The position numbers were made by a program, and so were the translations under genes. A stretch of DNA of 64,000 bases from Monosiga brevicollis MX1 (Eukaryota > Opisthokonta > Choanoflagellata > Craspedida > Salpingoecidae): the NCBI RefSeq assembly GCF_000002865.3, contig NW_001865084.1:77871-141870 (forward strand). Direction: 5' to 3'. Positions 27,612 to 40,219 of this stretch are shown here, in pieces (positions within the stretch are counted from its first letter, which is position 1; every line of letters starts with the position of its first letter). The notes beneath the pieces were generated by a model. The model did not search any database. It saw nothing but the letters and a program-made list of their open reading frames with translations, and was not told the DNA's origin.

Positions 27612-27895
27612 AGGGCCAAAGTGTAATGGTGATCACACTTGGAGAACTGGTTGATGGCTTACAGTTGGTAATGGGAACTGGGAACGGAAAAAAAAAATGC
27701 GGCAGCCGGCAGTCTGAAGGGTTGGACAACACTGACCAGAGCACAAGCAAACGAGGATGAGAATCAATTGCTTCCAGCCCAACCAGCGTCACGTAACTGC
27801 AACAGCCCGCTTGTGATGGACGGCTCATCAGAGGTTACATAACCACAAAAAAAAAAAACATTGTCCTGTAACAACGCACACGCTTCCTTGAGAGC

Positions 27896-27901
27896 AAAAA
27901 A
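27896..27901 (-). terminator. RNA polymerase III terminator of tRNA-Arg
   Basis: AAAAAA on the plus strand is a T6 run in the tRNA direction. It begins two bases after the discriminator base, as expected for a Pol III stop. Confidence 0.85.
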
Positions 27902-27902
27902 G

Positions 27903-27974
27903 CACCCAAGGTGGGACTCGAACCCACAACGTCCGCCTTAGGAGGGCGACGCGCTACCATTGCGCCACTTGGGC
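27903..27974 (-). tRNA. tRNA-Arg(CCT)
   Basis: On the minus strand the 72-nt sequence folds as a full cloverleaf: acceptor GCCCAAG/CTTGGGT (first pair G-U), D stem GCGC/GCGC, anticodon stem TCGCC/GGCGG, anticodon loop CTCCTAA with anticodon CCT reading AGG, and T arm GTGGG-TTCGAGT-CCCAC. Discriminator is G. There is no intron and no encoded CCA. The internal B box (GGTTCGAGTCC) is intact. A TTTATATA-like element lies about 50 bp upstream in the tRNA direction (28026-28033), which may help Pol III; that is inference. Confidence 0.97.
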
Positions 27975-28161
27975 TTGTCGATGGACAACTGTTGTGAACA
28001 ACAACAGCTCTTCCGCATAAATAACTATATAAATGGCGCTCTACTCGAATGGCTTGCCCATTTCTCTCTTCCCCTTTTGTCTGACAAATAGGGGCCAACT
28101 TTTTTTTTTTTCTTTTGATGAGATTATTATCAACATGCACACAACGACAACTCCAATCTGA

Positions 28162-30044
28162 TCAACGATGGTACACCTTGACGTTGGGCATGCCGACGAC
28201 CGACAAGCCCATGGCCTTGGCCATACGGCCCAGGCCCTCAGTTTCAATCTGGTGCTCAAATACTGCGAGTCACGACGCCAAAAGGGTGAGGGTACGACGA
28301 GAGAAGGGGCCCCTGTTTAAAAAAAAAGGCATGGCGGTACGCACCAAAAGTGGGAAAGATGAGGCCGGCACGGTGAGCGGCGCCGCGTACGAGCAGCATG
28401 GCTCCGCCCACGCCATCTAAATCCACAATCTCTTGGCCACCAAAGTCGTTCATGTGCTTCCTGTGTACACACGTGATAAAATAAAAACATGCATGAAGCA
28501 ACAAGCGGGGTGGTGTGCAGAGGCGTCAACATGGTTGAGACGCTAGCGATGGTGATGGTGACATACCGTCGGTTATCCTGACCGGGGTAGCCTTCCAAAA
28601 GGAGCGCATCCTTGGGCAGGTTTTTCTGGCGAGCTAGGCTCTCCTTGGTTTCTGCCCACGAGTTGAGATCGTAGGTACGACCTTCCTGCGGCAAAACAAT
28701 ATGCGGTGCCACCAGATCTCGCTTGGCTGACAACAACCTGCCAAGCACACGCACGATCCATGTTCGAGGGCGAAGAAATTGAAAACAACAACAACGACGA
28801 CGACGACGACGACATCCACCACCACCACCACAAGAACAATAACAACAATAACAACAATAACAACAACAACAACAACAGCAACAACAGGCAAAACTACAAC
28901 GACAGGTCGAAAAGTCAATCCAGAGCCACGTAGAGGAACCGGCAGCTCACCGGTTTAGAGTATTGGCCGGGAAGGAATCGAGATCGCTATCGATCCAAAG
29001 CACCCAGTCCTCATCTCGAAGCGCAACAGTCAAAAGTATGTTGCGCACCTGCCGGCATCATACTCAAATCAGCTCGATTTCGGCCATGGCCCCTTGTCCC
29101 TGACCCAGCGTGAAAGAAAGGAGCGCACCACCGCGAGATTGGCACGCCGGCGCTCTTGCTCGCCCAGAGCATGCCGTGCCGCCTGCGACAACTTGTAAGA
29201 CATATCATAGCGTACGAGCATTGTGCGGCGGTACTCTAGTTGCAGAGCCCCAAACGCCGAAAAGCATCACGGAAAAGGAGAACGTGAAAAACCAGACACA
29301 GATATCATGTCCACGGCCCGCATGCAGCCAGGAAGCCAGCTGGTCAAGAAAAATGTGCTAACCTGTCATCGTGTTGAGTTTTTTAAGAAGCATCGGCTCG
29401 GTTTGGTCGGTGTTGTCGCCCGTCAAAATGGCCACAGAGATGAGATGTCTGCCGGCATTGCAACGTCAGCGTGTGAGCCCTGGGCGGCGCGTTGGGCAGG
29501 TGGATGCACTCGGCAGCACACCGTCAGGACTGCTCTCCTGCTCTGCTGCGTATCTCGCTTACTTGGGATAGTCGAGGCCCTCGAGGTTGCGAAAATAACG
29601 GTCCAGCTTTTGCTCGCGCTGGCGCATGGGCGTGAGCACGAGAATGGTTGGCTGGTCGCTCTTGGGGCGAATCTGGATGTGATCGGTCTTTGTCTGAGCG
29701 GCTGGCGGAAGTGCTCCCGCACGGTCAGACGCTTGGCGCTGGTACTGTTCCTTGAGGTCGGCAATCTCCCGACTCTGCTTCTCGATCAGTTTGCCCTGGG
29801 CGGCGAGTAGTTGCTGCGCCCGTGCGAGCGCGGCTGCCGATGCCTCCCCCTCAGCGCCCTTGGCTGCAGCCGCAGTTTGCACCACGGGTGCCCGAGACAC
29901 ATTGACAAACTCACGCACAACCTCATGCACCACAACAGGCTCCGGCGTTGGGCATGCCGCGTGGTTCAGCGTGATGCGGTAGATCATTGCCACTCCGCCA
30001 AGAAAAAGCAGTGCCCCCAGCACTGTATGATACCGGATCGCCAT
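28162..30044 (-). CDS. GT62 family glycosyltransferase (Anp1/Mnn9/Van1-like), type II membrane protein
   Basis: Fungal relatives are Golgi alpha-mannosyltransferases that extend N-glycan mannan. Seven exons on the minus strand: 29563-30044, 29363-29448, 29129-29235, 28951-29048, 28567-28737, 28345-28460, 28162-28262, giving 386 aa. A short cytosolic start (MAIRYH) is followed by one membrane anchor (about residues 7-23) and an Ala/Gln-rich stem. The catalytic part shows ILVLTPMRQ, LDRYFRNLEGLDYPKHLISVAILTGD (in separate exons), then DEDWVLWIDSDLDSFP, the DxD-type metal/sugar-nucleotide site, then DLVAPHIVLP, YDLNSWAET, VDLDGVGGAMLLVRG and FEHQIETEG. These follow the GT62 order. The third exon's 3' end could instead be 29132, which changes one residue. 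The start was chosen as the first ATG in frame (good context CCATGG). Donor and acceptor sugars here are unknown. Confidence 0.87.
28789..28885. repeat. Imperfect CAA/CGA trinucleotide tract in GT62 intron
   Basis: Mixed ACAACG, CACCAC and AACAAT triplets inside the intron between exons 28951-29048 and 28567-28737. It gives artefactual poly-Asn or poly-Val frames. Confidence 0.9.
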
Positions 30045-30224
30045 GGTCGAAATCCCGCAGCCTTTGCAATCATGCGTGGCCACCCAGATCAACACCGTCA
30101 ATGCTAAACGCTCAGCCGCAAGCTAAAAAGAAGAAGAAAAGAAGGTCTCGTCTACCTCTCCCCCTGGGTCAAGCCCCCCGCCGCCAACGCCGCCAAGGGC
30201 CTTCACACAATTTGTGAAGCGAAA

Positions 30225-30394
<170 letters not shown>

Positions 30395-30719
30395 CGTTAC
30401 AGCACAAAAAACATAAAAGAAAGACACACAAAAAAAAAATAATAATCTTGTTCCTTATGATGATGCTATGGCGAGCCGCCTTGAGCGAGAGGGAGACGCA
30501 GGGGGCGTTTGGCAGGGCAGGTTCAAGGACAGTTTGCAGGTCAAAGCGAGGATGACATGGTCGGGATTGAATCATTTAAATTTGTCAAGACAAGAGGGCG
30601 ACTCGGCAAATAGCAGCATGGGAGGCCAAGGCGGAGAACGGCGGGGAAAAGAACAGGAGGGCACGAGACATTCAACGCGTGGCTTTGTCCACAGAGGCGA
30701 ATCAAAGAATGAAAGCTAA

Positions 30720-30833
<114 letters not shown>

Positions 30834-31146
30834 GATACGAAAAACAATGGCACAAAGAGCCAAGTCCCGCGGGGAAAGAGCTTATCCACACATTCAGGTG
30901 AAGGTGGCGAAGAGGGCGCCACGGATGGATGACAAGAAGACGGATCAAGTCGGACACATGCAAAAACAAGGGGGCAGATTAGTTTAGCTAGGAGTTGAAA
31001 GGCACGGTAAAGGGGGTCAAAAGAGGGGAGCCACTTGGTCGCGCAGAGAAGCGGGGGCAAGATGGGAGACGCTGATCAAAGTGGGCAAAGGTCTTTAAAA
31101 GGCTGATGAAGCATCGAGGTCGGGAAAAGATTGCAAATGGTTGGCG

Positions 31147-32473
31147 TCACTTGGCATGGGGAATATAGACGAAATCTGAATGGCGAGTGCCAAATACACC
31201 ACTATCCGCGGGCAAGGTCAGTTGATGGGACGAGGTGAGGAGAAGTGTATCGAGATGCAAGGCCAAGCATTGGCGGGGCAATTGCAAAGAGACCCCACCA
31301 CAACACCGGCAAGAGAGCTGGAGACACATCAGATTGAAACGGAAAAAAAGAGGATACTCACCCTTTAACCTTTGACTTGATTTGAGGGTTATACTTTGTG
31401 GCAGGTGGAGTGACCTCCTTGTTTGCTTTGGTTTTGTGGCGTCCGGCAATGGTGACAGCCGGTACATTGCGCTTGCTGCCGTTGAAGCCGACGACGGCAT
31501 AGTCAGCAGGACCGGGTTGGCCTTTATTTTTGGCGCTGGCAATGCGACCGCCCATGGTGAAGGCGGCAGCCGTTGACTTGGTTGACAATTGCGATTTTGT
31601 CTGCTCCAAGCGAGCCAGAGAGGCAGAGACAGTGAGGGAGATGGGCCGGGACAAAGGCCACACGCATCGCGCCAGCAGAGCATGGATTCATCAAGGCATT
31701 GGCGCTTACCATGAGAGAGGGGGGTACAAAAGTGTTGGGCCCTGGGGTGATGGTGTCATCGGCAGCAAATTTGCGTTGCCCCATGGTGAATGCCGGTGCT
31801 CGGCGCACACGGCTTGTCGTGACAGGCGCCGTCTCGCCATATTGATTGGGGCCTATGGGGGGCAAAGGTCATGCAAGATGTGGGTTTGAGCACAAGTGTG
31901 GCGATGCTGAATAGGGCCGCATTCGTTTTGGTATTTTTACGAGCAGCACCGCTGATACTTGGGTGGGGTATGTGAGGAAGAGGGGGTCGACTTACAAGGG
32001 GTCACGTCTTTAGGCTTGGCGGCGTGTCGTCCGGCCATCGAGTAGGCTGGCTGGCTGTGGGCGCCACGAGGCGTCAGGGTGTGATCATAGTTGTATTTGG
32101 GACCGGGGGAGCGTTCCTTTTCCGATGGTTTGGCATTGACGCCCATGGAGAAGGCTGCGGCGCCCCTGTGAGGGGGGCGCAAAATAACCAAGACGGATGG
32201 GAAGCAGATGTGCATGAGCATGAGGAAGGGGAAGGGGAAGCGGAAGGGGAAGCGCAAGAGCAAGAGGAAGAGGAAGACAGGAATTGACGAAAATGGAGAG
32301 CGAGACAGCCAGGGAAGGGAGGGCTCGGGAAGAGGAGCTTACCGCTTGGTGGCGTTCTTGCCAAGGTTGCCAAAATCTGAAGGAAGCTGGTAGGTTGCGG
32401 GGCCCGGGCCGCGGTTGGCGGCCGCGACTTCGCGCTTGCTCTTTGTGATTGTAGCCGTGTGAGCAGGGAGCAT
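31147..32473 (-). CDS. ODF3/CIMAP-like SHIPPO-repeat axonemal protein
   Basis: SHIPPO proteins bind ciliary microtubules or sperm-tail fibres. Five exons on the minus strand: 32343-32473, 31996-32165, 31710-31852, 31362-31600, 31147-31201, giving 245 aa (human ODF3 is 254). Repeats centred on Pro-Gly-Pro-x-x-Tyr: GPGPATYQLP, SPGPKYNYD, TPGPNTFVP, QPGPADYAV, plus a variant with Cys in place of the middle Gly (TPCPNQY, created at an exon junction). Each is followed by a phenylalanine/methionine block such as AFSMGVN, AYSMAGRH, AFTMGQR, AFTMGGR. The C-terminus FGTRHSDFVYIPHAK matches the typical ODF3 ending (FGxRHSDY). The start ATG at 32471-32473 has good context (CCGCCATG) and directly precedes repeat 1. 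An upstream exon-like block at 32804-32881 does not join in phase. Confidence 0.88.
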
Positions 32474-32803
32474 GGCGGAGTGAGCCCTTGGCGACGGCAG
32501 TAGTGAGGGAGGTGGGGTTGAAGTTGAAGCGGGTTTGGCAGCACGCAAGGGTGGTGGAAGATCAAGCGTTCACAGCCCCTCTTGAGTGTGTCTCTGTGTG
32601 CGTGCGTGTGTGTGTGTATGGCAGCGGCGCTGTGCTGTGCTGTCTAAAAGTCAAAGTATGTGATGATGGAACAACCAACGGCAGCCGAACACAGCAAGGG
32701 CAATAGCCAAGCTGAAGCCTTGTGTGTGTATGTCTGCGTGCGAGGTGGTAAAAGACAGAAAGGGCAGACGGGGAAAAACCCCGGAGACAGGGCACACACT
32801 CAC

Positions 32804-32881
32804 CTGGCTGACTTCGGTTGTCATGGCCGGATCGGTACGAGCTAAAGTGTGAGCTGCTTGTGGTGCTGCTGTCGCCAACAT
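32804..32881 (-). other. Possible upstream exon / uORF of the ODF3-like gene
   Basis: Minus strand: ATG followed by 26 codons (MLATAAPQAAHTLARTD...) and a GTGAGT donor at 32803. The next good acceptor (CAAG at about 32487) leads to the SHIPPO exon, but the reading frame does not match (phase 0 against the required phase 2). It could be a 5' UTR exon with an upstream ORF or an alternative N-terminus. Weak evidence. Confidence 0.3.
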
Positions 32882-32899
32882 GATGGTCCTGTTGAATGC

Positions 32900-32936
32900 C
32901 TCTCTCTCTCTATCTCGAACTGTAAATCTCTCTTTA

Positions 32937-32970
<34 letters not shown>

Positions 32971-32985
32971 AATCTCTCTCTCTCT
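32900..32985. repeat. (CT)n tract
   Basis: CT dinucleotides with short interruptions, upstream of the ODF3-like gene. Confidence 0.9.
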
Positions 32986-34727
32986 TGCGTCACATTTATA
33001 GCGCAATGTGCTGTCGCAAATGGAATGTGTGTGTGTGTGGAGGGGGGTGTACAGGTGATGATGAAGCCCCCCCACCCCCACCACCTACCTCACTGTCTCC
33101 CTGAGTCGGAGAGGGGGGTGCGTTGTCAAGCAGCCGGTGGGAGCATATGAGTATGGGAGATATTCGAATGCAGAGTATGGGAGACGGACAAACGTGGATG
33201 GACCGGTTCTTGCGGCTTTCCCAAGAAAGGTGGAGGGGGGTGTCACATCGGATTGGGGGACGAGGGATGGGGCTTGCTGCAAGCCCCCTTCTGTCGTCGT
33301 GTCGGTGTCGGGGTGGAATTGCTGGCCGACGTGCTCGGGCTTTTGGGGCAATGTGTTACAATCGGAAGTGGGCAGGCGGTGCGGCAGTGAAAGGGAAGAG
33401 AAGAAAAAAAAGATTGGGACCACCCATCAGCCGTGTGCATGAAGGCACACAATCGACGGTTCCGAGAAGAAATTCAGCACACATCCTCCTTTGCGTCTCC
33501 CTCTGGCCTTGGGTTGCTGCGGCTGCCGTTCGCTTCCATAAGATTAGGATGGTCGTGGTTGCACGCACTGGCCACCGGAGACGACGGGCGCCGTCCTCCA
33601 CACCAGCACAAAGGTACAACAAAGAATCAATGCTGGAGCGGACACACACACACACAGAACACAAACAGGCCCAGCCGCAGGCGCGGAGCCATCTCAGACC
33701 AAGGACTGACAACAAGTCGCCGTCGCGAAAGAAGGACATGGTGTGACAACCCGAACCTTGCAGCAAGACCATGGGGTTTTGTAAAGTTACATCTACCCCT
33801 TTAATATAATTTATCTGACATCTGACAATTCGAGGGGAACAAAAGAGCGGGTATTATGATAGTGCAGCATTAGTTACACTAAACGCGATCTGAGTTAAAA
33901 TCACAATTGCTTGAGCTGTAAAAACAGCGTCTTGTTCAATACAAGCTTACCAGCTCCCGCCAGCCCGCTGCAAGGCTACTCCACTGATCTTTGCTTGCAA
34001 GCGGATGATACAGAGGAGAGAGAGAGTTGTTGTTGTTGTTGTTGTTGTTCACTTGTTTCGCAGGAGGTGAGCGACACAACGCACCGAAAAGGGCAGCGCG
34101 TCATCTGTTGGCAGTGGCATGGATATTGAGTATGAGAAGCAAACGGATACAGAGAGATGGACGGAAGCATGGGGGGAGGGGGGGAAGAGGCAGTGTTCAA
34201 GGGACCGGAATGCATTTGATAGAACAATGAACGCAGGCCCGGCAATCTGTCGAGTTTGCATGTGCCGCACTGGGCTTGACTGACACTGAGCGATCGGCTG
34301 TTGTGCGCCGCTGGGCGGTGCTCGCGCTCACCCATACACTGGCGCCTGTACCTGTTCACACCCTCATTGCACCCTGACGCATGCCTTGGTCTGCTGTGTG
34401 TCTGTCCTTGCTGCCGTGACAGGGTCTGCTTCCTTGCGTCGTCCCTCCCTTGGACCTGATTGTGCCGGGCTCAGAGGCCAACGCGCGGTGTGTCGTTGAT
34501 CGCTCACGTTCGAGTCGCCTCCTGTTCCCCCCCCCAACCCTTGTCCCCCAATGTCTTTCTCACTTATTTTGATCCTTTGCCTTGCCTTGTGATTGAACGC
34601 TCTCCCCTCTGCCCTCTTTTTTTTTCACACGGCTGGCTTCATCTGTACCACCTTCTTGCCGCTCTTTGACTTGTCGACTCATGTTCGACTCTCCATGCAA
34701 ACAGTTGGCGCTTCTGACACCGACATC

Positions 34728-37700
34728 ATGTTTGAGAAAAATCTCTCAGATTTGATCCGCGGGATCCGTGCCCACCCTGATGATGAGGTGTGTTTCAAAA
34801 AAATTATCATTTGGCTCTCCCTCTTGCCCAGCCAATGTCCAACTGCGCACTGCAGTGCACATACACACCCACGCATACGCGCGCGCGCGCGATGTCGCCT
34901 CACGCCCCACACGTTTGCCGACACCAAAATTTGTCGTTGTTGCAGACCAAATACATCAGCAACTGCATGGATGAGTGCCGCAAGGAACTCAAGAATCCCG
35001 ATCTCGACGTGAAGGCCAACGCCATCGCCAAGCTCACCTATGTGCGTTGCTTCTCCCCCATCTGACCCCGCTCGTTTGCCATGTCAAGAGCAAAGCCTTG
35101 TCCAACGTTGCAAGCTCATCCCAATTCAATCTTCGCCCGTGCCCGCGCCTGTCGACATGGCGCCTACAGCTTCAAATGCTTGGCTTTGACATTTCCTGGG
35201 CCTCGTTCCAAATTGTCGAGGTCATGACCTCGAAAAAGTTCTTGCACAAGGTTTGCTCAACCCATTCTCGTCTCTCCCGTCCGTCACATTGCTAGTCTCG
35301 TCGGTCTCTTGGCTCAAGCACCTGCACACTCTCACACATGGTTCAATCCGTCTTTGATAATCAACCCTCCGTCCCCCAACCTCCTTTCACGGGACAGCGG
35401 ATTGGCTATCTTGCGGCAGCGCAAAGCTTCCATGAGGACACGGATGTGCTCATGCTCACCACCAACATGCTGAAAAAGGTCCAGACCACTCTCTTCCGCC
35501 AGATACCATTGTCTAGTTGATACGGCCGCCTTGGATGACGCTGTCTCACCAGCCGCATTGATGTTCGCCGCCATTTGATCATTTTCGACACCCACAGGGC
35601 CTCACCTCGCAGAACATGTACGAAGTCGGCCTGGCACTCAACGGCCTCAGCAACTTTATGACCCCTGACTTGGCACGGTATGCCAAACAGTAAATGCCCC
35701 CAACCACATGCACCAAAACGCACAAATATTCTGGGGTCCGCCCTCTCCCTCTGGCTGCCCTCCGCATCATGCCTCACGGCCTTCTGCTGCCTGCTGCCTT
35801 CCTGCGGAACAGCGATCTGGGCAACGATGTCATCACTTTGATGACCTCCGTTCGTCCCTACGTGCGCAAGAAAGCAACGCTGTGCACGTACCCGCTCTTT
35901 CTCAAGTACCCCGAAGCGCTGCGTGCGGCCTTTCCCCGCCTTAAGGACAAGCTGGAAGACTCGGACCCCGCCGTTCAGAGCGCTGCCGTCTCCGTCATTT
36001 GTGAACTCGCCCGCAAAAATCCCAAGAACTACCTCTCCCTCGCACCCACCTTTTTCAAGATTCTAAACAGCTCGCAAAACAACTGGATGCGCATCAAGAT
36101 TATCAAGCTCTTTGCTGCCCTCTGCCCCCTGGTGCGTTGGCCCCTTAGCTCGCCACTTGACTCAATGTTCCGCGCCGCGTCTTTGTGTTCGCTGCCCCAG
36201 CCTCTGCCTGATCTGTCATGACCTCTGTTCTGTCGGTCGTTTCACCAGGAGCCGCGCCTGGCCAAGAAGCTGGCCGATCCCCTCACAGACCTGATCAACA
36301 GCACCCCGGCCATGTCCCTGCTCTACGAGTGCATTCAAACAGTGCTCTCTGGGATGCCCGAGCATGTCTCGACTCTACAGCTCTGTGTCCAGAAGTTGCG
36401 CATTTTCATCGAGGACCATGACCAAAACCTCAAATACCTCGGTCTGCAAGCCATGGCGCAAGTCCTCAAGATTCAACCCAAGGCCGTTCTTCCGCACCGT
36501 GACCTCATCATCGAATGTCTCGATGATCGCGACGAGAGCATTCGTCTCCGTGCCCTCGATCTCCTTGCCGGCATGGTGAACAAAAAGACGCTTGTGGACA
36601 TTGTGCGCCGCCTTCTCGTGCATCTTGAAAACTCTGACGGGGCCTCCTATCGCGACGAGGTCGTCTCAAAAATTGTTGACATGTCGGCCCAGAACCACTA
36701 CCAGTTTGTCGTCGACTTTAAGTGGTATGTTCAGGTCCTCATCCAGCTCACCCGTGTCGAGAACACCCGCCATGGCCGCCTTTTGGCCACCCAGTTGATG
36801 GACGTGGCCATTCGCGTCAAGTCCATCCGCGACTTTGCCGTTCCCGCCCTGGCGGGCCTGCTCCAAGAGTCCCGTCTCTTCTCCAGCACGATCAACGGCA
36901 TCAATGAGGTGCTCTACGCCTCCGCCTTTGTCGTGGGCGAGTATGCCGAACACCTCACGGATGAGGCAGCGGTCGTCGAGGCCCTGCTTCAGCCACGTGT
37001 CGCGTCCCTGCCCGCGCACATTCAAGCCGTCTGCGTGCACAATACCCTGAAAATCTACGCTCGCCTCACGGAGAAGATTCAAAAGGGGGAGGGCAGCGTC
37101 GACAGCCTCAACGCCATTGTCAACGTTATCACCTCTCGCATCCCCCTCTTTGTTCAAAGTGGCGACCTCGAGGTCCAGGAACGCGCTGTCTTTGTCGGCG
37201 AAATGGTCGGGTTTCTGGCAGCACAGCGTGAGAAGGGTGAGGCTCTTGACCACGAGCTGCTTCAGCTCTTCGCCGAAGAACTCAACCCCGTGGCCCCCAA
37301 GGCCCAACGCAAAGTGCCCGTGCCCGAAGGCTTGGATCTCGATGAATGGATCAACACCCCACCTGCCTCGGACGACGAAGCCGATACAAAGGATGATGAC
37401 GATCTCGACTTTGGCCTTGACTTTGGCTTTGGTACCACCCCTGTCGGGGCTGCTGCTGCTGCAGGCCCACGCTACGAGGACGAAGACGAGGAGACACGCA
37501 ACCGCAAGCGCCAAGAGCGCCTGGCCATGCAACAGGCAAACCCCTACCATCTGGGTGGTGCCACGGGCGGTGAGCGTCACTCCCCCGAAAAGGCAACCTT
37601 CCAAGACGTGAGCGACATTCCTGTGGAACAAATCCCCATTGACCACATTGAGGTGCAAACACCCCTCTACGTGGGTCTCGATGTGGCTCCGACCATGCCC

Positions 37701-39724
37701 AAGAAGAAGAAGAAGAAGAAATTGTCCAAGAAGGAAAAGAAGGCTCTCAAAAAGAAGGGGTTGCCCGTGCCGTCAGACTCGGAATCCGAACCCGAACCCT
37801 CCATCGAGATCCAGGCCACAGAGGAAATGCCCGACGGTGTCGCGGACAGTGACCCCGATGACGTAGGTACCCCAGTTCGTTCGGAACGACTTGACCGTTT
37901 TCACCGGCAGGGCCCAAAAAGGGCCAGCAGAGGAAAAGGCGAAGAAGCCCGGAGGGAAGGGAGAGCGCGTTGTTTGTGTCCTTGTGTTCCACCCAGCTTT
38001 GGTCCAGCGCACCGTACTCACGCGATTCGCATTGGAACCCACAATTAGAACAATGATGTGGATGATCCGCACCGGGCCCTGGACATCGACCTCGATGCTC
38101 CGATGGATGCCAGTGAGATGGTGCTACCCACGCCCAGTCACCACGTTTCCAAGGGCCTGAGTGCCGAGGAGCTGGCCTCGCTCGAGCGCCAGCGTGCTCG
38201 CGAGGCCCGCAAGGCCAAGAAAAAAGCCGACAAGGATGGCAAGAAGAAGAAGAAGAAGAAATCCAAGGAGCACGGTGAACACCACACACACCAGCATGAG
38301 CATGTGCACGAGCACGAGCACGAAGCCGAGGCCGAGGCTGAGCCTGCAAATGTCGAGATTGTGACCGAGGATGCCGAGCCTGGTGGGTTGCCAAATTTTG
38401 TCTCCGCGCCTTTGCGCGATTGATACTTGCCTTGAGCTCTCTGTACTTTTTTTGAGCTCTCTTCTCACTCAGATGCGCCTGCTTGATTGTGGCAGAGGCT
38501 GTTGTTGAGGTGGCAGCCGAGCCTCCCGTGGCCGAGGCAGCGGCCGGCGAGACCAAGAAAAAGTCAAAGAAAGACAAAAAGGATAAGAAGGATAAGAAGA
38601 AGAAGAAGCACAAACACCACGATAGCGAAGCACCAAGCTCACCAAGTGCGTATCTTGTTCTTGACTTGACGGCACGCTATGCGTGACCAGGCTCGACCTG
38701 TCCGTGTAGGCACCACTGCTCTCCGCTTTGTTCAGGGTCTGATTTGCCGCTGTATGGCACTTGTCTGCACCCCTCTAGGTTTGGCGTTGCGCCCGCTTGT
38801 CAAGGGCGATCATCTGGCTTCTGCCTACGCCATTTCTGTAGGTCTCGCAGCTCCTTGTACCTGTCACTGCTGGCAAAGAGCGCTGTTGCAGACCTCCTCT
38901 TGATTTTTTGCCTTGATTTTGACAATCGCTAGGGTCTGGACAAGCAAGTGCAAGTCACCTTTGTCTTTCAGAACATCGTCGAAACCGAGGTCACTCTGAA
39001 GAGCCTGCACATTGATGAACCGGCCTCGAGTGTCAAGGTATGCCTTGTTTTCCCGCTTTGTATCGGGATGCCGCTTCAACTCATACCCATACCCGTTCCC
39101 ACATGCAGGTGGCGTCTCAAGAAGGCTTGAACGAGCCGCAGACTTTGGGCATGTCGACGCAGCACAAGGCTGTTGTCACCTTGAGCGTCGAGGATGCAAC
39201 CAAACCCGTGACCCTGACGGGCAAGGTTGAGTATGCAACAGCGGACACTGCTGACGGCGAGCTGGCGTTTGAAATTGCTCTTGGCTGCTCCACTTTTTTC
39301 AAGCGGGAGGCGTGCTCCACGGTGCGGACGAGGCTTGCGTGCAGATTGGCGTTTACATGCTGTGTGCACCCCAGCTCCACGACTTGATCTTTGGTGGTCT
39401 GACCCTGCCGACTTGCCTCTCGTGTTGTAGGATCGCTTTACGGAACAGCTGTCGAGTGGGTCATTAAGTGCGAGCAAGAGCGAAGTATTTTCTTGCAGTG
39501 CTCCGTTTGCGCAGGGTGTGCATGCCATCCATTCGCTTGGTTTTGCGGGTGTCGAGTTTGTGGATCAGGCTGCCTCGCTCTTTGGTGAATCAGTCAATGG
39601 TGATGTCGTATGCATCCTGGCCAAGGATAAGGGAGAACAGTCAATATCGATCGATTTCAAGGCTTCAGCCGAATCGCTGATTGATGGACTCGTGTCGGAG
39701 ATTCGCGCGGCCTTGGCCAAGTAA
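34728..39724 (+). CDS. AP3D1: AP-3 complex delta subunit
   Basis: Large subunit of the AP-3 adaptor, sorting cargo from endosomes/Golgi to lysosome-related organelles. Thirteen exons: 34728-34787, 34946-35041, 35170-35250, 35398-35478, 35598-35677, 35813-36131, 36249-37862, 38049-38382, 38496-38645, 38779-38837, 38933-39037, 39109-39321, 39431-39724. They give 1161 aa, close to the animal length. The N-terminal solenoid is strongly conserved: FEKNLSDLIRGIRAH, KYISNCMDECRKELK, LQMLGFDISWASF, RIGYLAAAQSFHE, MLTTNMLKK, MTPDLARDLGND, KDKLEDSDPAVQSAA, ELARKNPKNYLSLAP, TPAMSLLYECIQTV. A Lys-rich hinge (residues about 650-850) includes a His/Glu run in exon 38049-38382. The C-terminal ear ends with HAIHSLGFAGVEFVDQA and SEIRAALAK. 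The start could instead be the in-frame ATG at 34695, 11 codons earlier. The small exon 38779-38837 was placed because it repairs the phase. Confidence 0.94.
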
Positions 39725-40219
39725 ATTAGCTCTGCCTGTCTTTTGAGCGGCATCGTGAGTCATGTTTCTGGCACCGTGTGCGCGTGTTATCGACTCTCTG
39801 GTGCACTGTTCATGATGATCCTCAGACAGTGTGCTCAGAGCAGTGTGCACAGCACGATGACAGACCATTCTACTGTTTGGTTTGGTCGAATTTTTTTGTG
39901 TATTGAGCCCTTTCGGCTCCCCCCCCCCCAAGCTTTATATTTTTACCGTGTCTCCTTCCTCTTTGCTACGTTAGGCCCGCTCATCACACCACCCAATTGC
40001 AATGAGCTGTCAAAGTAAACTCAATCTTGATGTGTGTGAATGCCCCTCTCCCCCTCTATTTCGCGAGGCGCTGCTGTATTTGTCGAAGGGAGAGGTCATG
40101 CGATGCGATGGCCCGAAGGCGAGAGCCCAAGCACTTGTGTTTTTTTTTTTTTTTTCAACCAGATTGGAGCACGCCCACAACAAAACACACCTAAACGAGA
40201 AATCCCTGGTCAAGCCGAT
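39725..40219. other. Intergenic, convergent 3' ends
   Basis: Between the AP-3 delta stop (+) and the aldolase stop (-). It holds C and T homopolymer runs (39920-39929, 40140-40155). No gene recognised. Confidence 0.6.

Larger units (their letters stand above)
27076..27902. other. eRF1 upstream region with GA-rich tract
   Basis: This lies between the eRF1 start codon and the tRNA gene. It holds an imperfect GA-rich stretch (27330-27611). The eRF1 promoter should be here. No coding gene is supported. Confidence 0.55.
32474..34694. other. Divergent intergenic region between ODF3-like and AP-3 delta genes
   Basis: Probably holds both promoters and 5' UTR exons. It holds an ATG-starting block with a clean GTGAGT donor (minus strand, 32804-32881) and a CT-rich tract (32900-32985). 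Open frames such as 33123-33746 lack any family pattern. Confidence 0.5.
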
